Position numbers and translations under genes: made by a program. From an uncultured Lachnospiraceae bacterium (GTDB lineage Bacteria; Bacillota; Clostridia; Lachnospirales; Lachnospiraceae): a stretch of 45,244 nt of DNA. Shown here in pieces: positions 31,691 to 39,801 of this stretch; position 1 is the stretch's first letter, and every line of letters begins with the position of its first letter. Location: positions 1 to 45,244 of the forward strand of contig CADBIU010000005.1 of the NCBI GenBank assembly GCA_902794825.1. The letters run 5' to 3'. The notes under the pieces are model-generated. The model saw nothing but the letters and a program-made list of their open reading frames with translations, made no database searches and was not told where the DNA came from.

Positions 31691-31923
31691 GGCTATATTT
31701 GAATCAATGCCTGTGCCGGAGGCCGTCAGGACAATGGCCCTGCCCACGATCATCAGCCAGCTCATCGTGCTGGTATACAACATGGCGGATACGTTCTATC
31801 TGGGAAGAACGAACAATCCGTTTATGGTCGCAGGTGACTGCGGATATCCTGACAGTGACGCTTTCGGCGTTTGTATACTTCAGCTATAGGCGGAAGCTGG
31901 TTGATGGTGGAGAACTGAGATGA
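31671..31923 (+). pseudogene. MATE-family efflux transporter, large internal deletion
   Basis: The first 53 or so residues match the start of a MATE transporter (VPEAVRTMALPTIISQLIVL, then VYNMADTFYLGRTNNPF). About base 31832 the sequence switches, in another frame, to what looks like the extreme C-terminus of the same family (ADILTVTLSAFVYFSYRRKL, then VDGGELR and stop at 31921-31923). A full gene would be about 1350 bases, so about 1.1 kb is missing. The start overlaps nagA and the end overlaps yaaA, keeping the spacing of the original operon. Confidence 0.8.
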
Positions 31924-32687
31924 GGATAATTATATCTCCTGCTAAGCAGATGCGGATCGATACAGGTTTATTTACCTGCACTGAGCTTTCGGTTTTCATG
32001 GAGAAAACGGAGATCCTGATGCGATGGATGCAGAGCCTGTCCTATGAGGAACAGAAGAAGCTCTGGGCTTGCAGCGACAAGATTGCCCGTCAAAATAGTG
32101 AGCGATTCGCGCACATGGACCTTCGGAAGAACCTGACGCCTGCTTTGCTGGCTTATGACGGAATTCAATATACTTATATGGCCCCTGCAGTTTTCGAGGA
32201 CGGACAATATGACTATGTGCAGGAGCACCTGCGAATCCTGTCAGGCTTCTATGGTGTGGTGAAGCCAATGGACGGCGTGGTTCCGTATCGCCTGGAAATG
32301 CAGGCAAAAGCTGCAGTCTCCGGCCATAAGAACCTGTATGATTTCTGGGGAGACAGCCTCTACAGGGAGGTCCTTGACAGCAGCAGAATCATCATCAACC
32401 TTGCCTCCAAAGAGTATTCCAAGTGCATCGAGAAATATCTGCAGCCGGAAGACAGATATATTACCTGTGTCTTTGGCGAGCCGGAGGGCAATAAGATCGT
32501 CCAAAAGGGCGTTTACGCCAAGATGGCACGTGGAGAGATGGTGCGGTACATGGCTGCAAATGCCATAACTGAACCGGAAGAAATCAAGGCATTTGACTGG
32601 AGCGGATACAGGTTCCGGGAGGATCTGTCATCAGATAAAGAGTATGTTTTTGTGAGGACGGAAATGCCGGGCAAACCCGGGAAATGA
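31920..32687 (+). CDS. yaaA: YaaA-family peroxide stress protein
   Basis: YaaA (DUF328) lowers intracellular iron after peroxide stress in E. coli and can bind DNA. The 255-residue product has the full family pattern: MRIIISPAKQM, LLAYDGIQYTYM, PYRLEMQAK, LYDFWGDSL, INLASKEYSK and a C-terminal FREDLSSDKEYVFVR. The ATG overlaps the stop of the MATE remnant (ATGA). Confidence 0.95.
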   Translation: MRIIISPAKQMRIDTGLFTCTELSVFMEKTEILMRWMQSLSYEEQKKLWACSDKIARQNSERFAHMDLRKNLTPALLAYDGIQYTYMAPAVFEDGQYDYVQEHLRILSGFYGVVKPMDGVVPYRLEMQAKAAVSGHKNLYDFWGDSLYREVLDSSRIIINLASKEYSKCIEKYLQPEDRYITCVFGEPEGNKIVQKGVYAKMARGEMVRYMAANAITEPEEIKAFDWSGYRFREDLSSDKEYVFVRTEMPGKPGK

Positions 32688-32712
32688 CCAGACTGTAGTG
32701 AGGAAATCACCT

Positions 32713-33282
32713 ATGAAGAACAATAGATCCGGCAAACGGATAATCAATACCAGCAAATTCATATCGCTGATACTCCGGCACAGGCCGGGGATCATTGGAA
32801 TCACTCTGGATGAACACGGATGGGCGGATGTGCAGGAATTGATCAGCGGAGTGAACAATTCTGAGGGACATACTCTGGATATAGAGACACTTGAAGAGAT
32901 CGTCCGTACAGACGAGAAGCAGCGGTATTCCTTTAACGAAGATCACACTTTGATCAGGGCCAATCAGGGGCACTCTGTCCCGGTGGATGTCGAGCTGGAG
33001 GAAAAGGTGCCGCCGGCTATACTTTGGCACGGGACGGGAGAGAAATTCGTTCCATCCATTGATAAGCAGGGCCTGATTCCGAAAGGCCGTCTGTATGTGC
33101 ACCTTTCTTCGGACACGGAGACGGCGAGGAAGGTGGGGAGCCGGCACGGGAAACCGGTGATCTATGAGATCGACTGCAGGAAGATGAGCGAGGACGGATA
33201 TCGGTTTTATCTATCTGCAAACGGTATTTGGCTGACTAAATCTGTTCCGGCAAAATATATGAGAAAAGAAAGTAATGGGTGA
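32713..33282 (+). CDS. kptA: RNA 2'-phosphotransferase (Tpt1/KptA family)
   Basis: KptA/Tpt1 removes a 2'-phosphate from RNA using NAD+, the last step of fungal tRNA splicing. Its bacterial role is unknown because bacteria lack such splice junctions. The 189-residue product has the N-terminal winged helix (SKFISLILRHRPGIIGITLD, then EHGWADVQELI) and the ADP-ribosyltransferase-like domain with LWHGTGEKFVPSI, GRLYVHLSSD and YEIDC. GAGGAAA precedes ATG 32713; a GTG at 32698 overlaps that site. The stop overlaps an in-frame ATG of the next gene. Confidence 0.94.
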   Translation: MKNNRSGKRIINTSKFISLILRHRPGIIGITLDEHGWADVQELISGVNNSEGHTLDIETLEEIVRTDEKQRYSFNEDHTLIRANQGHSVPVDVELEEKVPPAILWHGTGEKFVPSIDKQGLIPKGRLYVHLSSDTETARKVGSRHGKPVIYEIDCRKMSEDGYRFYLSANGIWLTKSVPAKYMRKESNG

Positions 33283-33292
33283 AAGGGGTCGT

Positions 33293-33988
33293 ATGGGCTT
33301 ATTCAGCAGATTTAGAAAAGATAAGAAACGTAAGGAGACCGAGCCGGCTCTGCCGATGTATCTGTATGACGATTCTGAAATTGAGGCGATAGACAGTTTC
33401 ATTTGCGACATGTTCGGGAATTACAAAAATGTGTTCCATGAGATCGCATCTCCCGACATACACCTTGATGTGTGCATTGTGGAGCCGACAGAAGAAGATC
33501 CCTACTACAAGCTCGTCACGATGGGAGCCGGCGCTTACAAAATGGCGATACCCGAGAAGTGGCAGAAGTATCAGCTCGACTACGCAGAGTATGTGATCTA
33601 CCTTCCAAAAGACTGGAACATCAACAGCGGAGAAGATAGTGACTACTGGCCGATCAAAGCATTGAAAGACGTGGCACGGCTACCGATCTGGTGCAGCACC
33701 TGGCTTTCTTACGGGCACACAACGCAGTCAGATGAAGAGGAATCCGCGTACGCACCAAACACAAGGTTTAACAGCGTTGTGCTGAACTATGCAGAGAACA
33801 GAAACGGCGATATCAGGCTGGTGATGCCTTCAGGGAAAGTGATCAACTTCTACGAGATCATCCCGATGTATCCGGAAGAGCTGCAGTTCAAAATGGAAAA
33901 CGGAGCCGATGCTCTTTTCGAGAAGTTCGAGGAAAAAGGGATACAGTACAGAGTGGTCGATATCAACAGAAGAAGCGCTTTGCAATGA
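33293..33988 (+). CDS. Suppressor-of-fused (SUFU) domain protein
   Basis: The product has 231 residues: a basic N-terminus (FSRFRKDKKRK) and a SUFU-like domain with HLDVCIVEPTEEDPYYKLVT and a late ... MYPEELQFKMENG. Bacterial SUFU-domain proteins are poorly understood; several are found as immunity or antitoxin-like proteins, but nothing here shows a toxin. ATG 33293 with AAAGGGG upstream is preferred to ATG 33275, which overlaps the kptA end. Confidence 0.82.
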   Translation: MGLFSRFRKDKKRKETEPALPMYLYDDSEIEAIDSFICDMFGNYKNVFHEIASPDIHLDVCIVEPTEEDPYYKLVTMGAGAYKMAIPEKWQKYQLDYAEYVIYLPKDWNINSGEDSDYWPIKALKDVARLPIWCSTWLSYGHTTQSDEEESAYAPNTRFNSVVLNYAENRNGDIRLVMPSGKVINFYEIIPMYPEELQFKMENGADALFEKFEEKGIQYRVVDINRRSALQ

Positions 33989-34006
33989 GCAGGAAAGGAC
34001 AATAAA

Positions 34007-34798
34007 GTGTTCAGCAGGAAACTAAACTACAAGAGCCTTCCCAACATCCGAGATCTCGGCGGGATGAGAACAGATGACGGACGACAGATCAAATCCGGGA
34101 AGCTGATCCGCAGCGGGCATCTCTCAGGAATGCCAGAGGAAGAACTGGCGAAGCTTTCCGGTCTGGCTGGTGCTGTGATTGATTTTAGGACTGACAATGA
34201 GCGCCTGGAGAATCCGGACGCGCAGATCGCGGACGCCGCTTACTATCATATTCCGATCGTGGAGAGTTTTACACCCGGCGTATCGAGGGAAGAAGACTCT
34301 GACAAGCGGGTAGTTGAGCAATTGCTTTTTAAGCCCGGGGAAGCCAGAGACTATATGATCAGGATGTACCGCGCGTTTGCCGGCGACTATGCGGTGGCGG
34401 GATATGCTGATTTTGTCCGGCTTTTGCTGCAGGGTAATAAAAAAGCGGTACTGTGGCATTGTACCGCCGGCAAAGACCGGGCCGGGACTGCCGCCGTGAT
34501 CATTGAAGAGATCCTGGGCATTCCCCGGGAAGTGATCATTGCGGATTACCTTACAACAAATGAGCACTTGAAGGGGGAACTGATCAGGCTGACCGCCTTT
34601 GTCAAGCAGCAGGCAGGAACAGACAGCCCTCTCGCAGACGAGTCGCTCCGGTATCTGTTCGGCGCTGATGAGGATTTCATAAAGGCTTACTACGAAGCTG
34701 CTGCAGATAAATACGGCAGTATGGACGGCCTGATCCGCGAGGGGCTTGGCCTGTCGGATCGCGACAGAGAGGAACTGAAGGAGATGTATCTGCTCTGA
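34007..34798 (+). CDS. Tyrosine-protein phosphatase (Y_phosphatase3 family)
   Basis: This dual-specificity-like phosphatase has 263 residues. The catalytic loop is WHCTAGKDRAGTAA, with nucleophile Cys152 and the Arg that binds phosphate. The family-specific N-terminus NIRDLGGMRTDDGRQIKSG and LIRSGHLS are present. Relatives dephosphorylate phosphotyrosine and sometimes phosphoinositides. The start is a GTG at 34007 behind AGGAAAGG. It is 18 bases after the SUFU gene. A Ser/Thr kinase lies about 5 kb away; there is no direct evidence that they act together. Confidence 0.9.
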   Translation: MFSRKLNYKSLPNIRDLGGMRTDDGRQIKSGKLIRSGHLSGMPEEELAKLSGLAGAVIDFRTDNERLENPDAQIADAAYYHIPIVESFTPGVSREEDSDKRVVEQLLFKPGEARDYMIRMYRAFAGDYAVAGYADFVRLLLQGNKKAVLWHCTAGKDRAGTAAVIIEEILGIPREVIIADYLTTNEHLKGELIRLTAFVKQQAGTDSPLADESLRYLFGADEDFIKAYYEAAADKYGSMDGLIREGLGLSDRDREELKEMYLL

Positions 34799-34829
34799 TA
34801 AGGGCTAAGACACAGGTGAAAGAGCTGAA

Positions 34830-35351
34830 ATGGACAGAAAAGTATTTCGAGACGGCTTCCTGAAGTCCAAAATTGATGAATACAAATATGGCACAATCAG
34901 CGCCGAAGAGTTCTGCCATGCCATGAAAGATCTCAAAAAATACCCGCTGCTCCTGATTGACCGTAATCTTGACAGGATCACTAATGAAATGATCCCGGAG
35001 ATCTGCAGCTCATATCTTGAGAGTAAGGAACCTGATAAGGACAGGAAACTCAAATTCTGGATCGGGCTCAAGGACTTCGCGGCTCTGCTGCGCGGTGACC
35101 AGACGTTTACGGAAGAGCGGGAAGAGTACTACAGGACCGGCAGAGAAAGACGCGATCCGATAGAGTACACGGATCAGTATCTTTCGATCGAGCCGGAGAT
35201 GGAGCGGCTGGTCAGAGCCGAGACAGGTGAGGGAGGATGGCTGGGATTCTGCCATACTTATTGGAGTGTCAAGAAGAGAGTCCTTAAAGAACACTTTGGG
35301 ATCGACTGGAAGAGTATAGATGACCGCTTTCCCGGGCTGTTAATTGACTAG
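34830..35351 (+). CDS. Conserved hypothetical protein, 173 residues
   Basis: I do not recognise a named family. The protein is soluble, highly charged and mostly helical, without a signal peptide. Its C-terminus (GWLGFCHTYWSVKKRVLKEH, then FGIDWKS) resembles a motif shared by uncharacterised proteins in Clostridia. GAAAGAG precedes ATG 34830 by about 7 bases. It lies 31 bases after the phosphatase and ends the rightward run before a hairpin. Confidence 0.7.
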   Translation: MDRKVFRDGFLKSKIDEYKYGTISAEEFCHAMKDLKKYPLLLIDRNLDRITNEMIPEICSSYLESKEPDKDRKLKFWIGLKDFAALLRGDQTFTEEREEYYRTGRERRDPIEYTDQYLSIEPEMERLVRAETGEGGWLGFCHTYWSVKKRVLKEHFGIDWKSIDDRFPGLLID

Positions 35352-35361
35352 AAAACACATG

Positions 35362-35407
35362 GGGTCGCCGCATCCTGCTGAATAATCAGAAAGATGCGGC
35401 GCCCCCT
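35362..35407. terminator. Hairpin between convergent genes
   Basis: GGGGTCGCCGCATC / GATGCGGCGCCCCC form a long GC-rich stem with an 18-base loop. There is no strong T-run on either side. It lies between a rightward and a leftward gene end, so it could slow transcription from both sides. Confidence 0.55.
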
Positions 35408-35418
35408 TCCGTATCAGG

Positions 35419-37731
35419 TCATTTTTGTTTCAACCGCTTTTTTACGGCGGCGTGCAGCTGTTCACGAACGCTGGCGGCAAGTTCATTTTCCTCAGCTGAA
35501 ACAGAACTGCTCCCATAAAGCACCCGGTAATAAATATCGAATACTCTCTGAATATCAGGCCTGAGCGCTTCCGGCGCCCTGGCAATATAGTCGGATAAAA
35601 GGCCTCTGTCGACAAAGTCCTCCGCGGACTGCCGGCGGATGCCTTTTTTGATCATATCTACATCCATGGCGAGCTTCTTTTCAGGTGCAGCGCGCAGGTA
35701 GCGCAGCCTGGCGGCGGAGAATGTTCCCAGGATCAACAAAGCGAGAGTAACAAGTATGCTCAAAGCAGTCGGCAGCGCGATCCGCATGGCCTGATCTAAA
35801 GTCATAACCGACAGACTGCCGGAGGTTTCTTCATTGTCAGGTACATCCGGTACTTGCGCCGGAGCCGGAACAGGCGGGACATAAGCGGATTGTGAGTCGT
35901 TTCCGGCAGCGGCGGGCTTTCTGCGCCAAGTGTATTCTTCGGCAGTCCTGTAAGCGCCGGTCGGCTCAAAGGGCACCCATCCGACGCCTCGAATATACGC
36001 CTCAGGCCAGATATGCGCGCAGTTGCCGCTCACTTCGTAAGCATCCGCTTTCTCGAAGGGGTACACGTAGCGGTAACCCGAGACAGCCCTGGCAGGTATC
36101 CCTGAGAGCCGCAGCATCATTATCATAGAGGATGTATAATGCACGCAGTAACCGGCCCCGGTCTCAAAGAGAAAACGGTCAGCTATGTCGGCCATTCCCG
36201 CGGGTGTGCTCATAGTTGACAGCGGGTCGTGGCCGCCGACCGCATTTGTCTGATAGGAGTACTGTCTGAGATAGCTCTCGATCGTTCTGCACTTATCATA
36301 CTCCCCCGGGACACCGCGTGTAATCTGATCTGCCAGCTCCTGCAGCGCGGCACTCACGCCGTCCGTGCCAAGATCAGCGGCACTATAAGATCCTTTAGCG
36401 GCTTCCTCATACTCATCCCCGGTCAAAATACTGCCGAGCTCCACGCCATACAATTCCATAAAGTAACTGCAAGCGTCTTCGTAGGACAAGGATTCATCCA
36501 GCTCTGCAGCTTCAGCCTCTCTGATGAGTCCGGCCAGATAAGGACTGCCGTAGTCGATATCGAGATAGCGGGCAGTAAGCTGATAACCCTTTTTGTGCAC
36601 GGCATCATTTTTAGAGCTCTCGCCATAGACGGGACCGCCGCTTGCCTCAGAGCCTTCATAGACGAGGAGAGTATTCACAGGCGCGATCTCATCAGGGGTA
36701 TTGAGATAGGCGTATTCCACCTTCACTTCTGACAACTGCGAGAACAGAGCGGCATATTCTCTGTCCACATCATTGGCGTGCAGAAATCTCAGATAGCTGA
36801 TCAGCTTCTGCCTGTCAATGCCTGTTCCGCCTGCGAGATAGAGGATCCGCCGCACCTTCATGACCTCAGAAGTCTCTTCGTCCGTGTATTCGTAATAGGG
36901 CTCCTGCGCGGTCTTAAGGATGACCTCAGTGCGGCCTGAGCGCTCTATTTTGCCGCCTGACACGTCCAGGGAATTATATCCGGCGGTGTAGGAGCCGCCC
37001 CACATGGACGACAGGTGGTAGGCCGCGCTGTCAACCATGTCCTGAGCCCTATGAAAGATGCGCCCGCCCGCCTCGGCGACCGGAGCCCAGTTGATCGGTT
37101 CCCGCTGCATGGGAAGCATAGCCACGAGGACGCCCAGAAGCGCAAAATAGAAGAAGGGGAAGGCCTCTCCGCTGCTCCGAAGCAGGGGCTTTTCAAACAG
37201 GAGCTCCTGCAGCGACGCAAGAGTGAGGGTCACGAGGGAAACGAATAACAATTTGTCCGATGCATAGGCCCCCTGCAGCACATGCCTGCCAAAATAGAGA
37301 TAAACCGCAGCGGCGTTCAGCGGAAAGACACCGTACAGCAGCACTTTTTCTATGTGCGGGGCAAGGTTAAAGAAGAGTCTGGCTACGACAGCCGATGCCA
37401 CAGAGGCGGACAAAAAGAGAGGTGCTTCTGTCTTATGCAGAAGGAGAAGCAGGAGCGCTGCCGGAAGCAGCGGAAAGAAGGAGGCTGCCTTCCAGCGCAC
37501 GATCAGTGAAAAAGCGTGCTCGAGGAGACTGTAAGAGAAAAAGGCCAGGACAGCAGTCAGCGCGAAAGGACCGCGGGGGAAAGCACTGCCCCCGACGGCC
37601 TGATTCGCCTCTATGCAGATCATGATCAGAGAAAACGAGAAAAGGAGGGCGCGGAGCTCAAGCGATAATAACGCAGTGATCTTCGCCCGGTCCGGGATCT
37701 TCTCTGATAAGAATCCAAGTATCCTTGTCAT
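35419..37731 (-). CDS. Transglutaminase-domain membrane protein (TgpA-like)
   Basis: The product has 770 residues. The N-terminal 200 residues hold about six helices. An extracytoplasmic part follows, with a transglutaminase-like fold: Cys529 in GAGYCVHYTSSM, His573 in GNCAHIWPEAYI, and the FEPTGA motif near 590. After a Pro-rich linker (PPVPAPAQVPDVPD) there is one more helix near 655 and a cytoplasmic tail with a DUF4129-like pattern. It is the third gene of a moxR-DUF58-transglutaminase operon, thought to handle protein modification or folding at the envelope. It overlaps the DUF58 gene by 74 bases, and GGAGC precedes ATG 37731. Confidence 0.9.
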   Translation of the reverse strand: MTRILGFLSEKIPDRAKITALLSLELRALLFSFSLIMICIEANQAVGGSAFPRGPFALTAVLAFFSYSLLEHAFSLIVRWKAASFFPLLPAALLLLLLHKTEAPLFLSASVASAVVARLFFNLAPHIEKVLLYGVFPLNAAAVYLYFGRHVLQGAYASDKLLFVSLVTLTLASLQELLFEKPLLRSSGEAFPFFYFALLGVLVAMLPMQREPINWAPVAEAGGRIFHRAQDMVDSAAYHLSSMWGGSYTAGYNSLDVSGGKIERSGRTEVILKTAQEPYYEYTDEETSEVMKVRRILYLAGGTGIDRQKLISYLRFLHANDVDREYAALFSQLSEVKVEYAYLNTPDEIAPVNTLLVYEGSEASGGPVYGESSKNDAVHKKGYQLTARYLDIDYGSPYLAGLIREAEAAELDESLSYEDACSYFMELYGVELGSILTGDEYEEAAKGSYSAADLGTDGVSAALQELADQITRGVPGEYDKCRTIESYLRQYSYQTNAVGGHDPLSTMSTPAGMADIADRFLFETGAGYCVHYTSSMIMMLRLSGIPARAVSGYRYVYPFEKADAYEVSGNCAHIWPEAYIRGVGWVPFEPTGAYRTAEEYTWRRKPAAAGNDSQSAYVPPVPAPAQVPDVPDNEETSGSLSVMTLDQAMRIALPTALSILVTLALLILGTFSAARLRYLRAAPEKKLAMDVDMIKKGIRRQSAEDFVDRGLLSDYIARAPEALRPDIQRVFDIYYRVLYGSSSVSAEENELAASVREQLHAAVKKRLKQK

Positions 37732-38725
37732 ACGTGCTCCTCAGGTCTGCCGCCAGATTCCGCATCTCATCATATTCACTTTCGGAATAGTAGAAGATGC
37801 CGTCTGCGGCGGTGCCGTAAAACTCCTGAAAACTCTCATAAGAATCGACTACCAACTCACTGACCTTTCCTGCAGGGTAGATCAGCCGGACCGGGATTCC
37901 CTGCCTGCCGAAGTGCCAGGCGGCGGAAACGATAAACTCCAGGAAGAAGTCCCGCTTTTTCAGGAACTCGAGGTCCTGCATCTTATCCGGGACGAAAGCA
38001 GCCAGCATCAGGATGGTCACAGTGCGCTTTTCCATCTTGTCCGGCACGCGGGTTACCAATTCCGAGAGCCGCGCTGAGACTTTCCAGTTGATTGCGTGAA
38101 GGGGGTCACCCGGCTGATAGGGCCGCAGGCCGCTCCCCGGCGTCTCCTCCGGAAGCCGCCTGCTTTTCAGGCCTGTGCTGTTGATCTGGTTCTCAAGGTC
38201 GAGGACCTCGTCGGCTATGTCCGTGATCTGCGGACTGACCACTGCTCTGAAGGAATAGGGGACGTCCAGTTCCAATGTGAAAACGGAAAAGGGATCCGTG
38301 AACGCGACCATTCGGATTCCTGCGTTATAAGATCCGGCGTAAATGCAGCTGATGCCTGAGTATAGTTCCTTCTTCTCATGAATGCCTAGGGAGACCTGAT
38401 GCCCGTCCTCGATCTCATAAAGATGACACCGGTCGTCCCAGGTGCGAAGACGCATCTTGTGGATCGGGAGAGGTCCGGCGTTCTCTATTTTGGCAAGGTA
38501 TCGGTGGTCCTCGCCGCGGACGATCCGATGGACTTCGATCTCCTGATAGAAGCGGAGAAAGTGGTAGTTCAGGAGAATGTACAGCGCGGAGAGAGGGAGC
38601 AGCAGGAGGCATGCGTAGAGCCAGGCGAAGGATACCGGTCCGCCGTAGAAGCTGGCAAACGCGACTCCGGCTGCCAGGCAGAAGAGGTATATGGCTGCGC
38701 CTTTCGGGTGGATACGGAGGTTCAT
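37658..38725 (-). CDS. DUF58-domain protein
   Basis: The product has 355 residues: two N-terminal helices (YLFCLAAGVAFASFYGG, WLYACLLLLPLSALYILL), a beta-rich middle, and the DUF58 signature LRPYQPGDPLHAINWKVSAR, followed by a von Willebrand A-like C-terminal fold. DUF58 proteins normally work with a MoxR-type ATPase encoded next to them. Here ATG 38725 overlaps the stop of the broken moxR (ATGA). Loss of the ATPase may leave this gene without its partner. Confidence 0.9.
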   Translation of the reverse strand: MNLRIHPKGAAIYLFCLAAGVAFASFYGGPVSFAWLYACLLLLPLSALYILLNYHFLRFYQEIEVHRIVRGEDHRYLAKIENAGPLPIHKMRLRTWDDRCHLYEIEDGHQVSLGIHEKKELYSGISCIYAGSYNAGIRMVAFTDPFSVFTLELDVPYSFRAVVSPQITDIADEVLDLENQINSTGLKSRRLPEETPGSGLRPYQPGDPLHAINWKVSARLSELVTRVPDKMEKRTVTILMLAAFVPDKMQDLEFLKKRDFFLEFIVSAAWHFGRQGIPVRLIYPAGKVSELVVDSYESFQEFYGTAADGIFYYSESEYDEMRNLAADLRSTYDKDTWILIREDPGPGEDHCVIIA

Positions 38726-39296
38726 CGCGGCACCTTCGTCTGAGAGAGGATCCTGGCAATCATGTCCTCTCCGGTCACGCGGCTGAGTCTGGCACCGGAA
38801 GAAAGAACGAGCCTGTGGGGCAGCGTAAGAGCGGCCGCGGAGGCGATATCCTCCGGTATGCAGTAGCTGCGGTCGTCCATGAAAGCGAGTGCCTGCGCGC
38901 AGCGGAGCATGGAGAGGAGGGCTCTGGGGGATGCGCCGCAGGAAATTTCGGCCTTGTTTCTGGTGGCATCGACGATGTTTACCGCATAGGCCGTCAGGTC
39001 ATCATGGATGCTGATCTTAGCGATCTCGCTTTGCATTTCCCTTCGGCGGGGCTGTAAACGGATAGTCCGGTGATGTCGGACGGCATCGTATCCGGCGTGC
39101 ACTGGATCCTTGCGAAAGAAAGGGAGAGAGAATCCGCCAATGCCTTTGCGAGGGACGTCTTCCCTACCCCCGGGACATCTTCGAGGAGAAGGTGGCCTCC
39201 TGACAGAAGAGTGAGAATGACCTTGTCGATCACGTCACCTTTGCCGACGATCCGCTGCTCCATATTACGCTTAAGTTTTTTTACCTTTTCGTTCAT
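38722..39296 (-). pseudogene. MoxR-family AAA+ ATPase with internal deletion and frameshift
   Basis: From ATG 39296 the frame encodes the N-terminal MoxR region with Walker A (LLEDVPGVGKTSLAKALA) and TPDTMPSDITGLSVYSP. Near 39045 it changes to another frame, in which the C-terminal lid domain is intact (MQSEIAKISIHDDL, CGASPRALLSMLRCAQA, CIPEDI, LPHRLVL) down to the stop at 38722. Missing are Walker B, sensor 1 and the arginine finger, about 115-120 residues. Such a protein cannot hydrolyse ATP. It is the first gene of the operon, so the loss is likely to affect the whole system. Confidence 0.85.
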
Positions 39297-39801
39297 AAAA
39301 CTGATACCTTTGAATAGCAATAATCAAAATATTGATTTAATTATTAATATTATCTCTTCTGAATGGCTTTTTCCAAATAAATTGTATAATAACTTAAACG
39401 TTTTCTGTAATCAATTGTACCTACTTTATGTAGGAAGTACAACAGGGAGAGAAGACTTAAGAAATTATAGTATTTTCGAATAAGGAGACCGGGGAGGAGC
39501 TTTCCGCCGAAGTGGACAGCACGACAGAGCTCTTTTTGTCATTGACAGAAAAGGGGCTGTGAAAAAAGAATAGCCCCCACAAAAAGAAGGACCACAGGTT
39601 CATAAAGAGCCTGCGGTCCTCCTTTTATGTAATCTGTTCTGCGGTGAAGAAAACGCACATCAAATTGATATGTTCAATTTGTCTGTAATCATTATAATGC
39701 AACTATTATCTAAACTAAACCTAAACTCAATTTAAACAATATATTCAACAATATTCGGATAGCAATTCATGGTAAACTGGATTTAAAAAGGGGGGATCAG
39801 C
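39297..39801. other. Gene-free AT-rich region with two hairpins
   Basis: These 505 bases separate the broken moxR from the kinase gene. Bases 39461-39561 hold a short open frame ending ...TELFLSLTEKGL without a start, which may be the 3' remnant of a lost gene. GGGGCT/AGCCCC (39553-39577) is followed on the minus strand by TTTT, and a second hairpin at 39588-39626 faces right. From 39660 to 39790 the sequence is very AT-rich and should contain the kinase promoter, but no clear -35/-10 pair was found. Confidence 0.5.
39588..39626 (+). terminator. Rho-independent terminator ahead of the kinase gene
   Basis: AGGACCACAGG / CCTGCGGTCCT (11 bp with one mismatch, 16-base loop) is followed by CCTTTT. 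It probably ended a rightward gene that is now only a remnant. Confidence 0.65.

Noticed and set aside
39461-39561. Small gene before the kinase
   Set aside because: There is no start codon or ribosome binding site; it looks like a 3' remnant at most.
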